DNA of 64,000 bases from DASSUC01 sp035649895 (lineage in GTDB: Bacteria > Actinomycetota > Actinomycetes > Mycobacteriales > Micromonosporaceae). The position numbers and the translations under genes are program-made. The stretch is from NCBI GenBank assembly GCA_035649895.1, contig DASRIS010000131.1:8105-72104 (forward strand), given 5' to 3'. A model generated the notes under the pieces. The model searched no databases and had not been told where the DNA came from. It was given only the letters and a program-made list of their open reading frames with translations. Below are positions 1 to 8,065 of this stretch, one piece after another (within the stretch, counting starts at the first letter, position 1; each line of letters starts with the position of its first letter).

Positions 1-1173
1 GAGGAGATCGTTGTCGCGCTGGCGGCGGCGGCCGGCGTGGCGGTGGAGAACGCCCGGCTCTACGCCATCTCCCACCGGCGGGAGCGCTGGCTCGCCGCCA
101 CCGCGGAGATCACCAACGTCCTGCTGGGGCAGGTACGCCAGACCGCGGCGCTCCGGCTGGTGGCCCGGCGGGCCCGTGAGGTGGCCGAGGCCCAGCTCGT
201 GCTGGTGCTGCTGCACGACGAGGAGAACGACGCGCTGACCGTGGAGGTGGTGGAGGCCGCCGACGGCGCGGCAGCCGAGCGGTTGCAGGGCGCCGTACTG
301 CCGGTCACCGAGACCGCGTTCGGCGACGTGGTCAACGGCGGAGGCGAGCAGGTCCTGCTGGAGAACCTCGGCAAGGCGGCGGCCTGGCCGGTGCCGGTGA
401 TGACCGGCGGTGCGCTGGTGGCCCCGCTCACCGCCGACGGCACACTGCACGGCCTGCTGGTGGTGGCCCAGCCGCCCGGGCAGGCCTCCGCGGCCGACGA
501 GGACCAGTCGCTGCTGACCACGTTCGCCGGCCACGCGGCGCTGGCGCTGGAGCGGGCCCGCGCCCAGGACGAGCGGGAGCAGCTGGTGGTCCTGGAGGAC
601 CGCGAGCGCATCGCCCGCGACCTGCACGACGTGGTGATCCAGCGGCTCTTCGCCACCGGGCTGCAGCTGCAGACCGCGGCCACCCTGGCCATGCGCCCGG
701 AGGCCGCCAGCCGGGTGAACGCCGCAGTGGACGACCTGGACGCCACCATCCGAGACATCCGGGCGGCCATCTTCGAGCTGCGTACGCCGGTGACGGCGGC
801 GCTGCGCACCCAGCTGCGGGACACCGTCGAGTCGGCCCAGGCGACGCTCGGGTTCCGGCCCGTGCTCGCCCTGTCCGGCCCGGTCGACAGCGCGGTGCCG
901 CACGAGGTACGACCGGACCTGCTCGCCGTGGTGCGGGAGGCGGTCTCCAACGTGGCCCGCCACGCCCGGGCCAAGGCGGTGCAGGTCGGCATCGACGTCG
1001 GCAACGGCCGGCTGGCCCTGACCGTCACCGACGACGGCATCGGCATCCCACCCGGCGCCGAGCGCGGTGGGCTGGTGAACATGCGCGAGCGCGCGGAGCG
1101 GCTCGGCGGCACCTTCGCGGTCAGGCCCGGTCCGAGCACCGGGACGGTGCTGGAGTGGTGCGTGCCGGTATAG
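1..1173 (+). CDS. Two-component sensor histidine kinase, DevS/NarL-type, 5' end cut by window
   Basis: The reading frame is open from base 1, so the N-terminus lies outside the window; 390 codons are visible. The visible part starts with the end of one GAF domain (ALAAAAGVAVENARLY), then a second GAF domain (about residues 40-190), a HisKA_3 dimerisation helix with the phospho-acceptor His209 in DRERIARDLHDVV, and an HATPase_c domain with N-box Asn317 and G-box DDGIGIPPG (344-352). Two GAF domains followed by HisKA_3 is the layout of mycobacterial DevS/DosT, which sense redox, oxygen, NO or CO through haem in the first GAF; that GAF is missing here, so haem binding cannot be judged. A partner NarL/DevR-type regulator is expected upstream of the window. 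A GC-rich imperfect hairpin follows the stop codon. The neighbouring stress-protein and Acg-like genes fit a dormancy-type regulon. Confidence 0.92.
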   Translation, partial: EEIVVALAAAAGVAVENARLYAISHRRERWLAATAEITNVLLGQVRQTAALRLVARRAREVAEAQLVLVLLHDEENDALTVEVVEAADGAAAERLQGAVLPVTETAFGDVVNGGGEQVLLENLGKAAAWPVPVMTGGALVAPLTADGTLHGLLVVAQPPGQASAADEDQSLLTTFAGHAALALERARAQDEREQLVVLEDRERIARDLHDVVIQRLFATGLQLQTAATLAMRPEAASRVNAAVDDLDATIRDIRAAIFELRTPVTAALRTQLRDTVESAQATLGFRPVLALSGPVDSAVPHEVRPDLLAVVREAVSNVARHARAKAVQVGIDVGNGRLALTVTDDGIGIPPGAERGGLVNMRERAERLGGTFAVRPGPSTGTVLEWCVPV

Positions 1174-1285
1174 CCCCGGCGCGGCCGCCGGGCTTGACTG
1201 CCCGGGCGGTCAGGACTTCTGGCCCTGCGCCTGCGGCGCGCTGACGGGCACGGTGTACGTACGTTCCCCGTACGAAGGAGCCGTC

Positions 1286-2350
1286 ATGGCCACCGCATCC
1301 GCCGCCCCGCCCCAGGCGGACATCCTCGCGCACCCGGCGCGGTCGGGGCACCTTCCCGCACACGGCACCGGCCCGCTTCGTTCGGCCGCATCCGCCTCCG
1401 CCGCGGGGACGCTGTCCGGGCAGCAGATCGTGGTCGGGTTCGGCGGCACCGGAGGCTGGCAGACGCTGGCCTGGGCGGTGGCCGAGGCGGCGGTCACCGG
1501 TGGCCGGCTGTCCGTCTGGTACGTCTGCCCGCCGGACTCCCTGCTCGGACAAGCTGGCCGAGGCGTGCCGATGCGTACCCTCGAGCTGGCCGCGCCCGCC
1601 CTCAGCCGGGCGGTGGCAGCGGCCCGGCAGCGGCTGGGCGAGCAACGGGTGGACCTGGTGGTCCAGAGTGGACGGGTCGGCGCGACGTTGCTGCGCGCCG
1701 CCGAGCACGCCGACCTGCTCGTGGTCGGGGCACCGGAGCAGCTCGGCTGGGCCGAGCGCCGGTCCACCACGCACCAGGTGGTGACCCACGCGAGCGGCCC
1801 GGTCGTCGTGGTCCGCCCGACGGTGACCCCGGTCGAGGGCCCGTTCACCGGGAACGTGGTGATCGGCGTGGACGGCTCGGAGCCGGCCCGGGCCGCCCTG
1901 GAGTACGGGTTCTGCTACGCGGCGGCGCATCGCCGGCCGGTGGCTGCGGTGCACGTCGGCGCCCACACCGCGGGCGACCTGTGGCTCGATGACGCCACGG
2001 ACGAGCCACACCTGGCCGCGGAGCCAGCGGACCTGGCGCTCCTGCACGACGAGCTAGAGCCGTGGCGCCGCCGGTACCCGCAGGTCGCGGTGCGGCGGGC
2101 CATCTTCGCCGGCACCGCGCTGCAGGGACTGCTGCGCGCCGCCAGCGGCGCTCGTCTGGTCGTGGTCGGCAACCGCGGCCGGTCCGCCGCGGTGCGGATG
2201 GTCCTCGGCTCGGTCAGCCACGGCGCCGTCGACCACGCTCCATGCCCGGTCGCCGTGGTGCCCGCCACGGCGGGGAGGGTACCTGCCGTGACCGGGCGCA
2301 CCGAGCGGAGCGAAGGCCGCGAGGGCATGGCAAAGGAGGCACGGTCATGA
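1286..2350 (+). CDS. Tandem universal stress protein (two USP domains)
   Basis: A 354-residue protein with an Ala/His-rich N-terminal extension (about 1-45) and two UspA folds, about 46-185 and 190-335. The second begins NVVIGVDGSEPA and ends with a good ATP-binding signature (VVGNRGRSAAVRMVLGS, about 292-310), so this copy probably binds ATP; the corresponding loop of the first domain is degenerate. I chose ATG 1286, preceded by GAAGGAG, instead of an in-frame ATG at 1253 that has no ribosome-binding site. The stop overlaps the next start (ATGA at 2347-2350), so it is translationally coupled to the nitroreductase-like gene. In mycobacteria such tandem USPs belong to the DosR dormancy regulon. 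I found no convincing DosR box in the 112 bp upstream; a CGTAC/GTACG dyad at about 1257-1273 is the only obvious feature. Confidence 0.9.
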   Translation: MATASAAPPQADILAHPARSGHLPAHGTGPLRSAASASAAGTLSGQQIVVGFGGTGGWQTLAWAVAEAAVTGGRLSVWYVCPPDSLLGQAGRGVPMRTLELAAPALSRAVAAARQRLGEQRVDLVVQSGRVGATLLRAAEHADLLVVGAPEQLGWAERRSTTHQVVTHASGPVVVVRPTVTPVEGPFTGNVVIGVDGSEPARAALEYGFCYAAAHRRPVAAVHVGAHTAGDLWLDDATDEPHLAAEPADLALLHDELEPWRRRYPQVAVRRAIFAGTALQGLLRAASGARLVVVGNRGRSAAVRMVLGSVSHGAVDHAPCPVAVVPATAGRVPAVTGRTERSEGREGMAKEARS

Positions 2351-3336
2351 CGATCGAGGGATACTCCGAGGCGGCGCTGCACGCCGCTGCGGTGGCCGGC
2401 GGGCGAGCCCCGTCCATGCACAACACCCAGCCATGGCGGTTCCGCCTGCGGGGCGGGGCGGTTGAGGTGCTCGCTGACCGGACACGCGCCCTTCCCGTCG
2501 CCGACCCGTCCGGGTGGGCGCTGCGGCTGGCCTGCGGGGCCGCCGCCTTCAACGCCCGCCTGGCCCTGGCAGCGCTGGGCCGGCCGGCCCAGGTGATGCT
2601 GCGCCCCGACCGGACGGACCCGGAGCTGATGGTACGGCTCGAGCCGGCGCCGCCCCGCCCGCCGAGCGCCGCCGAGCAGCGCCTGTACGCAGCCGTCCCG
2701 CGGCGGCACAGCAACCGGGCGCCGTTCTGGCCCGAGCCGGTCTCCGCGGACCTGCGCACCCGGCTCGTGGAGGCCGCTGTGGCCGAGGGCGGCTGGCTGG
2801 AGCTGCTGATCGGGCTCGGCCCGGTCGCGGCCCTGGCCGAGATCGCCCAGGCCGCCAACCGGGTGCTCGAGCGCGACGACCGCTACCAGGCCGAGCTTGC
2901 GGCGTGGACCCGGCCCGACGAGACCTGGCCGGACGGGGTGCCGGCGGCCGCCGGCGGGCCCAGCCCGGAGCCGCAGGACCTGCTGCCGCAGCGGCGGATG
3001 GGCCAGTCCCCGCGGGCGCCCGGCCGGGACTTCGAGCCCGAGCCCCTCGTCGGCGTGCTCGGCACCGCCGGAGACCACCCGCGCGACCAGCTCATCGCCG
3101 GCCAGGCACTACAGCGCGTGTTACTGACCGCCACGGACCTCGGGTTGGCCGTGTCCATGCTGTCCCAGCCGATCGAGGTCGCCGCAGCCCGTGAGCAGCT
3201 GCGGCTGGCGCTGGCGCGGTACGGCACACCGCAGCTCATCCTGCGCATCGGCTACGGCCAGCCCGGATTTCCCACGCCGCGGCTGGACCCGGCCGTCCTG
3301 ATCGACCGGAGGGAGCCCGTACCGGGGACGGCGTGA
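2347..3336 (+). CDS. Acg-family nitroreductase-like protein
   Basis: A 329-residue protein of the Acg (Rv2032) subfamily of the nitroreductase fold. It carries the family hallmark PSMHNTQPWRF at residues 22-32, the region that contacts FMN in nitroreductases, and a late glycine-rich region (LILRIGYGQPG) typical of the C-terminus. Acg proteins of Mycobacterium are DosR-regulated, and are thought to sequester flavin more than to reduce nitro compounds; whether this one is catalytic cannot be read from sequence. ATG 2347 overlaps the stop of the universal stress protein by 4 bp, so both are made from one message. The association of kinase, USP and Acg genes is the classic dormancy-regulon combination. 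Confidence 0.85.
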   Translation: MTIEGYSEAALHAAAVAGGRAPSMHNTQPWRFRLRGGAVEVLADRTRALPVADPSGWALRLACGAAAFNARLALAALGRPAQVMLRPDRTDPELMVRLEPAPPRPPSAAEQRLYAAVPRRHSNRAPFWPEPVSADLRTRLVEAAVAEGGWLELLIGLGPVAALAEIAQAANRVLERDDRYQAELAAWTRPDETWPDGVPAAAGGPSPEPQDLLPQRRMGQSPRAPGRDFEPEPLVGVLGTAGDHPRDQLIAGQALQRVLLTATDLGLAVSMLSQPIEVAAAREQLRLALARYGTPQLILRIGYGQPGFPTPRLDPAVLIDRREPVPGTA

Positions 3337-3392
3337 CCGGGCAGGTATGTTGCCCTCCGTGATCCTTCGGAGTTCCGCGTGACCCCGCTGTC

Positions 3393-5681
3393 GTGACCGT
3401 GACCGAGACGGTCGTCCGGCACCGGCGGCCGCCCGGCCACTCGCCGGAGCCCGTGCCGGGCGCGCCGCCTGCGGACCGCTGGCGGCACCGGAAGCAGCCC
3501 TCCGCCGACCGGCGGCGGGCCTGGCTGGTGCTGCTCGGTACGGCTGTGTTCCTGGTACTCGCCGGTGGCTACGGCGCCGACGTCACCGAGCGGCTCTCCA
3601 ACGCCGGGTACACCCCGCGCTCGGCCGAGTCGGTCCTTGCTGAGCAGCTGCTCAACGACCACTTCATGGCCGGCACCCCCAACCTCGTCCTGCTGCTGCG
3701 TGGCACGGAGTCGGTGGACGGTCCCCGGACCGCCCAGCGCGGGCGGGCGTTCACCGAGCACGTCGCGACCCTGCCGGGGGTGGCCTTCGTCGACTCGTAC
3801 TGGAGCACCGGCGACCCGGTCCTGCGCTCCGGCGACCGGCTCTCCGCGCTGGTCCTGGTCCGCCTGGCCGGGGACGAGGACCGCGCGCAGCGGGCCGCCG
3901 CGGACCTGGTGCCCACGCTGACCGGCGGCTGGGGCGGGTTCGAGATACGGGTCACCGGTGAGGCCCAGGCCAACGTCGAGCTGCAGCGCCGCAGCGACGA
4001 GGACCTGGTCCGCGCCGAGCTGCTCGGGGCACCGATCACGCTGCTCATCCTGCTGCTGGTCTTCCGTACGCCGGTCGCCGCGCTGCTGCCGTTCGTGGTC
4101 GGCGTGATCTCCGTGGTGGTCACGCTCGCCGTGCTGCGGGTGCTGGTAGAGGTGACCGAGGTGTCGGTCTTCGCGCTCAACCTGGTGACCGTGCTGGGGT
4201 TCGGACTCGCCGTTGACTACAGCCTGTTCGTGGTGACCCGGTTCCGGGAGGAGCTGGCCCGCACCGGCCGCCAGGACGAGGCCATCCGGGCCAGCGTGCG
4301 CACGGCCGGGCGTACCGTTGTCTTCTCCGCCGCGACCGTGGCGCTGTGCCTGGCCGCGCTGCTGGTCTTCCCGGTCTACTTCCTCAGCTCCCTGGCGTAC
4401 GCCGCGATCCCCGTGGTCATGGCGGCGAGCCTGGCCGCGGTCACCGTGCTGCCCGCCATGCTCACGCTGTGGGGCCGCTGGGTCGACGCCGTGGATGTGG
4501 TCACCCCGCTACGGCGCCGGCTCGGGCTGGGCGAGCCGCGGACCGGGGCGCAGTCGGGCCAGCTGTGGGCGGCGCTGGCCAGCTGGATCGTGCGCCGCCC
4601 GCTGCTGGTGGCGCTGCCTACCGTGACCGTCCTGCTGCTCCTGGCGCTGCCGTTCGGGCACGCCAAGTTCGGCCTCACCGACCACCGGGTGCTGCCGCCC
4701 GACGCCAACGCCCACGTCGTCGCCGAGGAGGTCGGTGACGAGTTCGACCTCGGCGAGATCATGGTGCTGAACGTGGTGCTCACCGGCCTGGACACGGCGG
4801 CGAGCCAGCCGCAGGTCGCCGAGTACGCCCGGCGGCTGTCCACTGTGGCCAACGTGACCCGGGTCGACGCCGGGACCGGGACCTACACCGGCGGCGTGCG
4901 GACGGCGGACCTGCCGGTGCCGCAGCTGTTCACCCGGCCGGACGCCACCCGGCTGCGGGTGGTGACCGAGGCCGAGCCATTCTCCAGCGAAGGGGAGCGC
5001 CTGGTACGCGCCCTGCGGGAGGTGCCGGCCCCGGGTGACCGGCACGTCGGGGGGCTCGCGGCGGTGTTCGCCGACACCCGGGACGCGGTCGCCACCCGGC
5101 TGCCGGTGGCGCTCGGGCTCATCGGGGTCACCACGTTCACCCTGTTGTTCCTCTTCACTGGCAGCGTGGTCGTACCCGCCAAGGCGCTGCTGCTCAACCT
5201 GCTCAGCCTCACCGCCACGTTCGGCGCCATGGTCTACGTCTTCCAGGACGGGCACCTGCGCGGGCTGGTCGGCGACTTCGTGACGCCCGGCTACCTGGAC
5301 GTGACCGTCCCGCTGCTGATGTTCTGCGTGGCGTTCGGCCTGTCCATGGACTACGAGGTGTTCGTGCTCGCCCGGATCCGGGAGGAGTACCTGCACACCG
5401 GCGACAACACCCGCGCGGTCGTGGCCGGGCTGGCCCGCACCGGGGCCCTGGTCAGCGCCGCCGCCCTGCTCATCGGGGTGGTGCTGGGGCTGCTCGCCAC
5501 CTCCGGGGTCTCCGTGCTCAAGCTGCTCGGTGTGGGCCTGTGCCTGTCGGTGCTGGTCGACGCCGTGGTCATCCGCGGGATCCTGGTGCCGGCCTTCATG
5601 CAGCTGCTCGGGGAGCGCAACTGGTGGGCGCCCCGGGTCCTGCGACGCCTCCACGAGCGGGTGGGCGTGCGCGACGGATAG
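3393..5681 (+). CDS. MMPL/RND-family membrane transporter
   Basis: A 762-residue protein with the duplicated MMPL layout: a short cytoplasmic N-terminus, TM1 at about residues 44-66, a periplasmic porter domain, a TM2-6 bundle, then the same arrangement repeated in the C-terminal half. Both halves keep the Asp-Tyr proton-relay pairs of this family, Asp275-Tyr276 (AVDYSLF) and Asp653-Tyr654 (SMDYEVF), so it is expected to be a proton-driven exporter. Substrates of relatives are lipids, siderophores or drugs; nothing here identifies the cargo. GTG 3393 is the farthest upstream reasonable start and follows a 56-bp gap after the Acg-like gene. The C-terminus is short, lacking the long tail of MmpL3. 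A GC-rich hairpin follows 6 nt after the stop. Confidence 0.9.
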   Translation: MTVTETVVRHRRPPGHSPEPVPGAPPADRWRHRKQPSADRRRAWLVLLGTAVFLVLAGGYGADVTERLSNAGYTPRSAESVLAEQLLNDHFMAGTPNLVLLLRGTESVDGPRTAQRGRAFTEHVATLPGVAFVDSYWSTGDPVLRSGDRLSALVLVRLAGDEDRAQRAAADLVPTLTGGWGGFEIRVTGEAQANVELQRRSDEDLVRAELLGAPITLLILLLVFRTPVAALLPFVVGVISVVVTLAVLRVLVEVTEVSVFALNLVTVLGFGLAVDYSLFVVTRFREELARTGRQDEAIRASVRTAGRTVVFSAATVALCLAALLVFPVYFLSSLAYAAIPVVMAASLAAVTVLPAMLTLWGRWVDAVDVVTPLRRRLGLGEPRTGAQSGQLWAALASWIVRRPLLVALPTVTVLLLLALPFGHAKFGLTDHRVLPPDANAHVVAEEVGDEFDLGEIMVLNVVLTGLDTAASQPQVAEYARRLSTVANVTRVDAGTGTYTGGVRTADLPVPQLFTRPDATRLRVVTEAEPFSSEGERLVRALREVPAPGDRHVGGLAAVFADTRDAVATRLPVALGLIGVTTFTLLFLFTGSVVVPAKALLLNLLSLTATFGAMVYVFQDGHLRGLVGDFVTPGYLDVTVPLLMFCVAFGLSMDYEVFVLARIREEYLHTGDNTRAVVAGLARTGALVSAAALLIGVVLGLLATSGVSVLKLLGVGLCLSVLVDAVVIRGILVPAFMQLLGERNWWAPRVLRRLHERVGVRDG

Positions 5682-5687
5682 CCAGTG

Positions 5688-5709
5688 GCCCGGGACCGCG
5701 CGCCCGGGC
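5688..5709 (+). terminator. Hairpin after MMPL gene
   Basis: Perfect 7-bp arms (5688-5694 and 5703-5709) with an 8-nt loop begin 6 nt after the stop at 5681. There is no U-tract, which is common for actinobacterial terminators. It separates the transporter from the Crp-type regulator gene. Confidence 0.4.
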
Positions 5710-5795
5710 GGCGCAGACAGGTTCCCGATACACCCCCAGTTCCAGCGAGCGCATAATTCCCCGACGGCAGATCTCATCAGACAAGGAACGCTGAG

Positions 5796-6518
5796 ATGAC
5801 CACGTCGCCACTGGCCCAGCGACTGGCCCCCAGGGTCACGCCGCCGCTGGTGCGCGTGCTGGAGGCCGACCCGGACCTGGCCCGGGGCCTGGCCCGCCCG
5901 CAGCAGGAGCACGCGGCCCTGGCGCTGGCCGCCCAGCTGTGGACCGGCAACGCCGCTGACGACGCGGCGGACATCGTACGCAGCCGCGAGCCGGAGCCGG
6001 TCAGCCTGCTTGTGCTGAGCGGGGTGCTCGCGCACTCGGTCACCGCGTACGGGTCGACCTCGGTGGGCCTGCTCAGCTGCGGCGACGTCTACTGCCCGGG
6101 CGAGGACGGCGGGGTGGACGAGGCGGCGGCCGAGCGCCTGGTGGCGCTCGTGGAGACGCGGGTGGCCGTCCTGGACGCCGGCTTCTTCGCGCAGGCCGCC
6201 CGCTGGCCCGTAGTGACCCGCAACCTCATGTTCCGCGTCGGCCAGCGGGCCCACCGGCTCTCGCTACAGCTGGCGATCTCCCACATGGTCGGCCTCGAGC
6301 GCAAGATCCTCGCGCTGCTCTGGCACCTCGCCGACCAGCTCGGCAGCGTGGGCACGGAGGGCGTGGTGGTGCCGCTGCGCCTGACCAACGGGCTGCTCGG
6401 CAACCTGGTGGGTGCCAGCGGGCCCTCGGTCAGCAGCGCGGTCGCCAACCTCACCCGCCAGCAGGCGGTCAGCCGGTTCCCGGACGGCGCCTGGCTGCTG
6501 CACCGCAGCGAGCTGTAG
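5796..6518 (+). CDS. Crp/Fnr-family transcriptional regulator
   Basis: A 240-residue protein with an N-terminal cyclic-nucleotide-binding-like beta-roll (about 45-130), a long dimerisation helix (about 140-175, containing HRLSLQLAISHMVGLERKIL) and a C-terminal winged helix-turn-helix (about 185-235) in which LVGASGPSVSSAVANLTRQ is the recognition region. The beta-roll lacks the clear cAMP phosphate-binding Glu-Arg signature and has no Cys cluster, so neither cAMP nor an Fe-S cluster is indicated; its ligand is unknown. ATG 5796 is preceded by AAGGAA. A CATAAT hexamer at about 5751 could be a -10 element. It closes the stress-type module and is a plausible controller of the four upstream genes or of the biosynthetic locus that starts beyond 6974. 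Confidence 0.85.
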   Translation: MTTSPLAQRLAPRVTPPLVRVLEADPDLARGLARPQQEHAALALAAQLWTGNAADDAADIVRSREPEPVSLLVLSGVLAHSVTAYGSTSVGLLSCGDVYCPGEDGGVDEAAAERLVALVETRVAVLDAGFFAQAARWPVVTRNLMFRVGQRAHRLSLQLAISHMVGLERKILALLWHLADQLGSVGTEGVVVPLRLTNGLLGNLVGASGPSVSSAVANLTRQQAVSRFPDGAWLLHRSEL

Positions 6519-6524
6519 CCGGGC

Positions 6525-6547
6525 CGTTGGAGGCCCCCCGTCCAACG
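6525..6547 (+). terminator. Hairpin after Crp-type gene
   Basis: Perfect 7-bp arms around a 9-nt C-rich loop start 7 nt past the stop at 6518. No U-tract. The position makes it a likely terminator of the plus-strand transcript. Confidence 0.45.
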
Positions 6548-6609
6548 CTCCAACCCGCCCAGACACCGCATCCCGCCGACAACCTCTCCGCGCCCTGTGC
6601 GTGCGAACA

Positions 6610-6658
6610 AGATCTAGAAGAGTTGTGCACCCTATGCCGGCCTAGCTCTTCTAGATCT
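6610..6658. repeat. Palindromic intergenic repeat, copy 1
   Basis: Perfect 13-bp inverted arms (6610-6622 and 6646-6658, AGATCTAGAAGAG and its complement) enclose a 23-nt loop that contains TTGTGCACCCTATGCC. The reverse complement of a second element at 63851-63901 aligns along the whole length, including the loop, so this is a dispersed repeat family and not a simple terminator. Confidence 0.75.
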
Positions 6659-6746
6659 CTTCCGGGGCGGCGGGTGCTGGAGGGTGAGTGCTGGGGGAGA
6701 GGGTGATTTTGGGACTTATCCCCTGCGGGTCGGCGGCACCATTGCC

Positions 6747-6812
6747 AAGATCGCGATTGTGGCGCCCGATGTGTAGTCGCACTGCACATCTGCTGTATGC
6801 GATCGCGATCTT
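6747..6812. repeat. Nested palindrome
   Basis: Outer perfect 11-bp arms AAGATCGCGAT (6747-6757) and its complement (6802-6812) enclose an inner dyad GATGTG (6769-6774)/CACATC (6785-6790). The inner stem extends through a G-U pair and two more pairs to a 5-nt loop. It could form a cruciform or a folded RNA; it may be another repeat or the terminator of the minus-strand operon. Confidence 0.5.
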
Positions 6813-6973
6813 CCGGAAGGGGGGAACGGTGGAGCGGGACAAACTGGGCGCAGCTGACGGTGGGCCGGGGTCACCGGCACCGCGACAGGGTTCGCGCTGA
6901 GGTGGCTGAGCGGGGGCAGAACCACATCTGCGTACGGGCGTACCGGTGAGTGGTATCGCTACCTGGCCGATGG

Positions 6974-8065
6974 CTATGTGGGGGCGAGCGTGGTGATCGG
7001 GCGGGCCTGGAGGAGCAGCCACCCGTACCCGGCGACGTAGGCGCTCTCGATGTCGAGCGGCCCGCGGTCCAGGCTGCGCTCGGCCCGCAGGCACAGCTCC
7101 GCCAAGGCGCGTACGTGGGCCGCGCCGACGGGCGCCGGCGTCGCGCCGCCGGGTGTACTGTCCTCATTGGACGCCAGCTCGCAGGCGTTGACCCGCAGGC
7201 TGACCCGGTCGAGCTGGTAGCTGTCGGCGTCGACCTCTCCGGCCACCAGACGGTCGCCCAGTCCGGCAGTCAGCTCCACCCGTAGCGTGTCCGGGTCGCC
7301 GACCGGGTCGCTGGTGAACACAACGGCGGCCGCCGCGGCCGGCAGCAGTGGCTGGACCACCACCGCCATCTCTTCCGCGGCACCCACCAGCCCGGGAAGC
7401 CGCGGCGATGCCTGCGGATCCGGCCCTGCCGGACCCCTGGCCGCCCCGGCCGTGCCCCTGGCCGCCCCGGCTGCGCCCCTGGCCGCCCCGGCCGTGCCCC
7501 TGGACACCCTGGCCGTGTCCTCTGCTGGCCGGGCCGCGTCCTCTGCCGCCCCTACTGGGCCCCCGGCGGCCCGGTAGTCCTGCGCGCGCTGCGACCACAG
7601 GGACGCCCAGCAGTCGCGTACCGCCTGGGGCACACCGCCGGCCGGGACGCCGAGGAAGGTCGCGTGCAGGCCGGCGTACGAGCGGTGCTGGCCGTCCTCG
7701 CCGGGGGCGGAGGAGCGCACCGCGAAGGTGCCGTCACCGCCCAGCCTGGTCGCCTCGGCGGCGAGCGTGTCCCGCACCAGCGCGTCGAGCTGGGTGACCA
7801 GCTCCGTGGGCAGGTCGGGGACGGGCGTCTCGGGACAGGCGCCGGCCAGCCGGTACGCCGACGTGGTCACCACCACACCGCCGGGACAGGGCAGGCCGGC
7901 CGCGCGCAGGGCGTGCAGGCCGGCCGCCTTCCCGCCGGACAGGCGTACCGATCCGGCACCGGGCTCGTCGAGGTCGAGCACGATCGGGTCGCGCTGCGGT
8001 ACCGCCGCGGGCGCTAGGGCCGCGCGGGTGGCCCGGCCGGTGTGGCCGGCGACCGGCGCTACCAC
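6974..8065 (-). CDS. Free-standing PEP-synthase-like ATP-grasp (PPDK_N) domain
   Basis: A 363-residue protein equal to only the nucleotide-binding part of PEP synthase/pyruvate phosphate dikinase. Visible signatures are GGKAAGLHALRAAGLPCPGG near residue 45, FAVRSSAPGEDG followed by SYAGLHATFLGV (about 135-165), and the distal AAVVFTSDPVGDP and TAGLGDRLVAGEVDADSYQL blocks that complete the ATP site. No swivelling histidine domain is present; that is encoded two genes upstream at 8474-10054. GTG 8065 overlaps the ACP stop by 7 nt, implying coupling. An Ala/Arg/Gly-rich linker (encoded about 7430-7560) contains a 21-bp tandem repeat. It most likely phosphorylates the histidine of its partner with ATP, as in rifampin phosphotransferases and PigC/RedH-type condensing enzymes. 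Alternative: a degenerate dikinase fragment, less likely because the ATP-site motifs are intact. Confidence 0.82.
   Translation of the reverse strand: MVAPVAGHTGRATRAALAPAAVPQRDPIVLDLDEPGAGSVRLSGGKAAGLHALRAAGLPCPGGVVVTTSAYRLAGACPETPVPDLPTELVTQLDALVRDTLAAEATRLGGDGTFAVRSSAPGEDGQHRSYAGLHATFLGVPAGGVPQAVRDCWASLWSQRAQDYRAAGGPVGAAEDAARPAEDTARVSRGTAGAARGAAGAARGTAGAARGPAGPDPQASPRLPGLVGAAEEMAVVVQPLLPAAAAAVVFTSDPVGDPDTLRVELTAGLGDRLVAGEVDADSYQLDRVSLRVNACELASNEDSTPGGATPAPVGAAHVRALAELCLRAERSLDRGPLDIESAYVAGYGWLLLQARPITTLAPT
7432..7505. repeat. In-frame tandem repeat, about 21-bp unit
   Basis: Three to four imperfect copies of a unit based on CCCCTGGCCGCCCCGGCCGTG lie within the ATP-grasp gene and encode a TAGAARG-type Ala/Gly/Arg linker. 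Copy number of such repeats can vary by slippage without a frameshift because the unit is a multiple of three. Confidence 0.7.

Larger units (their letters stand above)
6519..6973. other. 455-bp convergent intergenic region rich in palindromes
   Basis: No credible gene. The region lies between the end of the Crp-type gene and the end of the minus-strand operon. It holds three dyads: a hairpin with CGTTGGA/TCCAACG arms (6525-6531, 6541-6547), the palindromic repeat at 6610-6658, and a nested palindrome at 6747-6812. It is locally much richer in A and T than the surrounding genes. Confidence 0.8.

Noticed and set aside
1174..1285. DosR/DevR operator before the universal stress protein gene
   Set aside because: No match to the GGGACT-N6-type dyad; only a short CGTAC/GTACG dyad is present.
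4509..6254. A 581-codon minus-strand open frame opposite the MMPL and Crp-type genes
   Set aside because: It covers two plus-strand genes with intact motifs, and the product has Gln/His/Pro-rich composition typical of shadow frames.
6688..6900. Small protein gene of 70 codons in the intergenic region
   Set aside because: It runs through the nested palindrome, lacks a good ribosome-binding site and has no conserved sequence.
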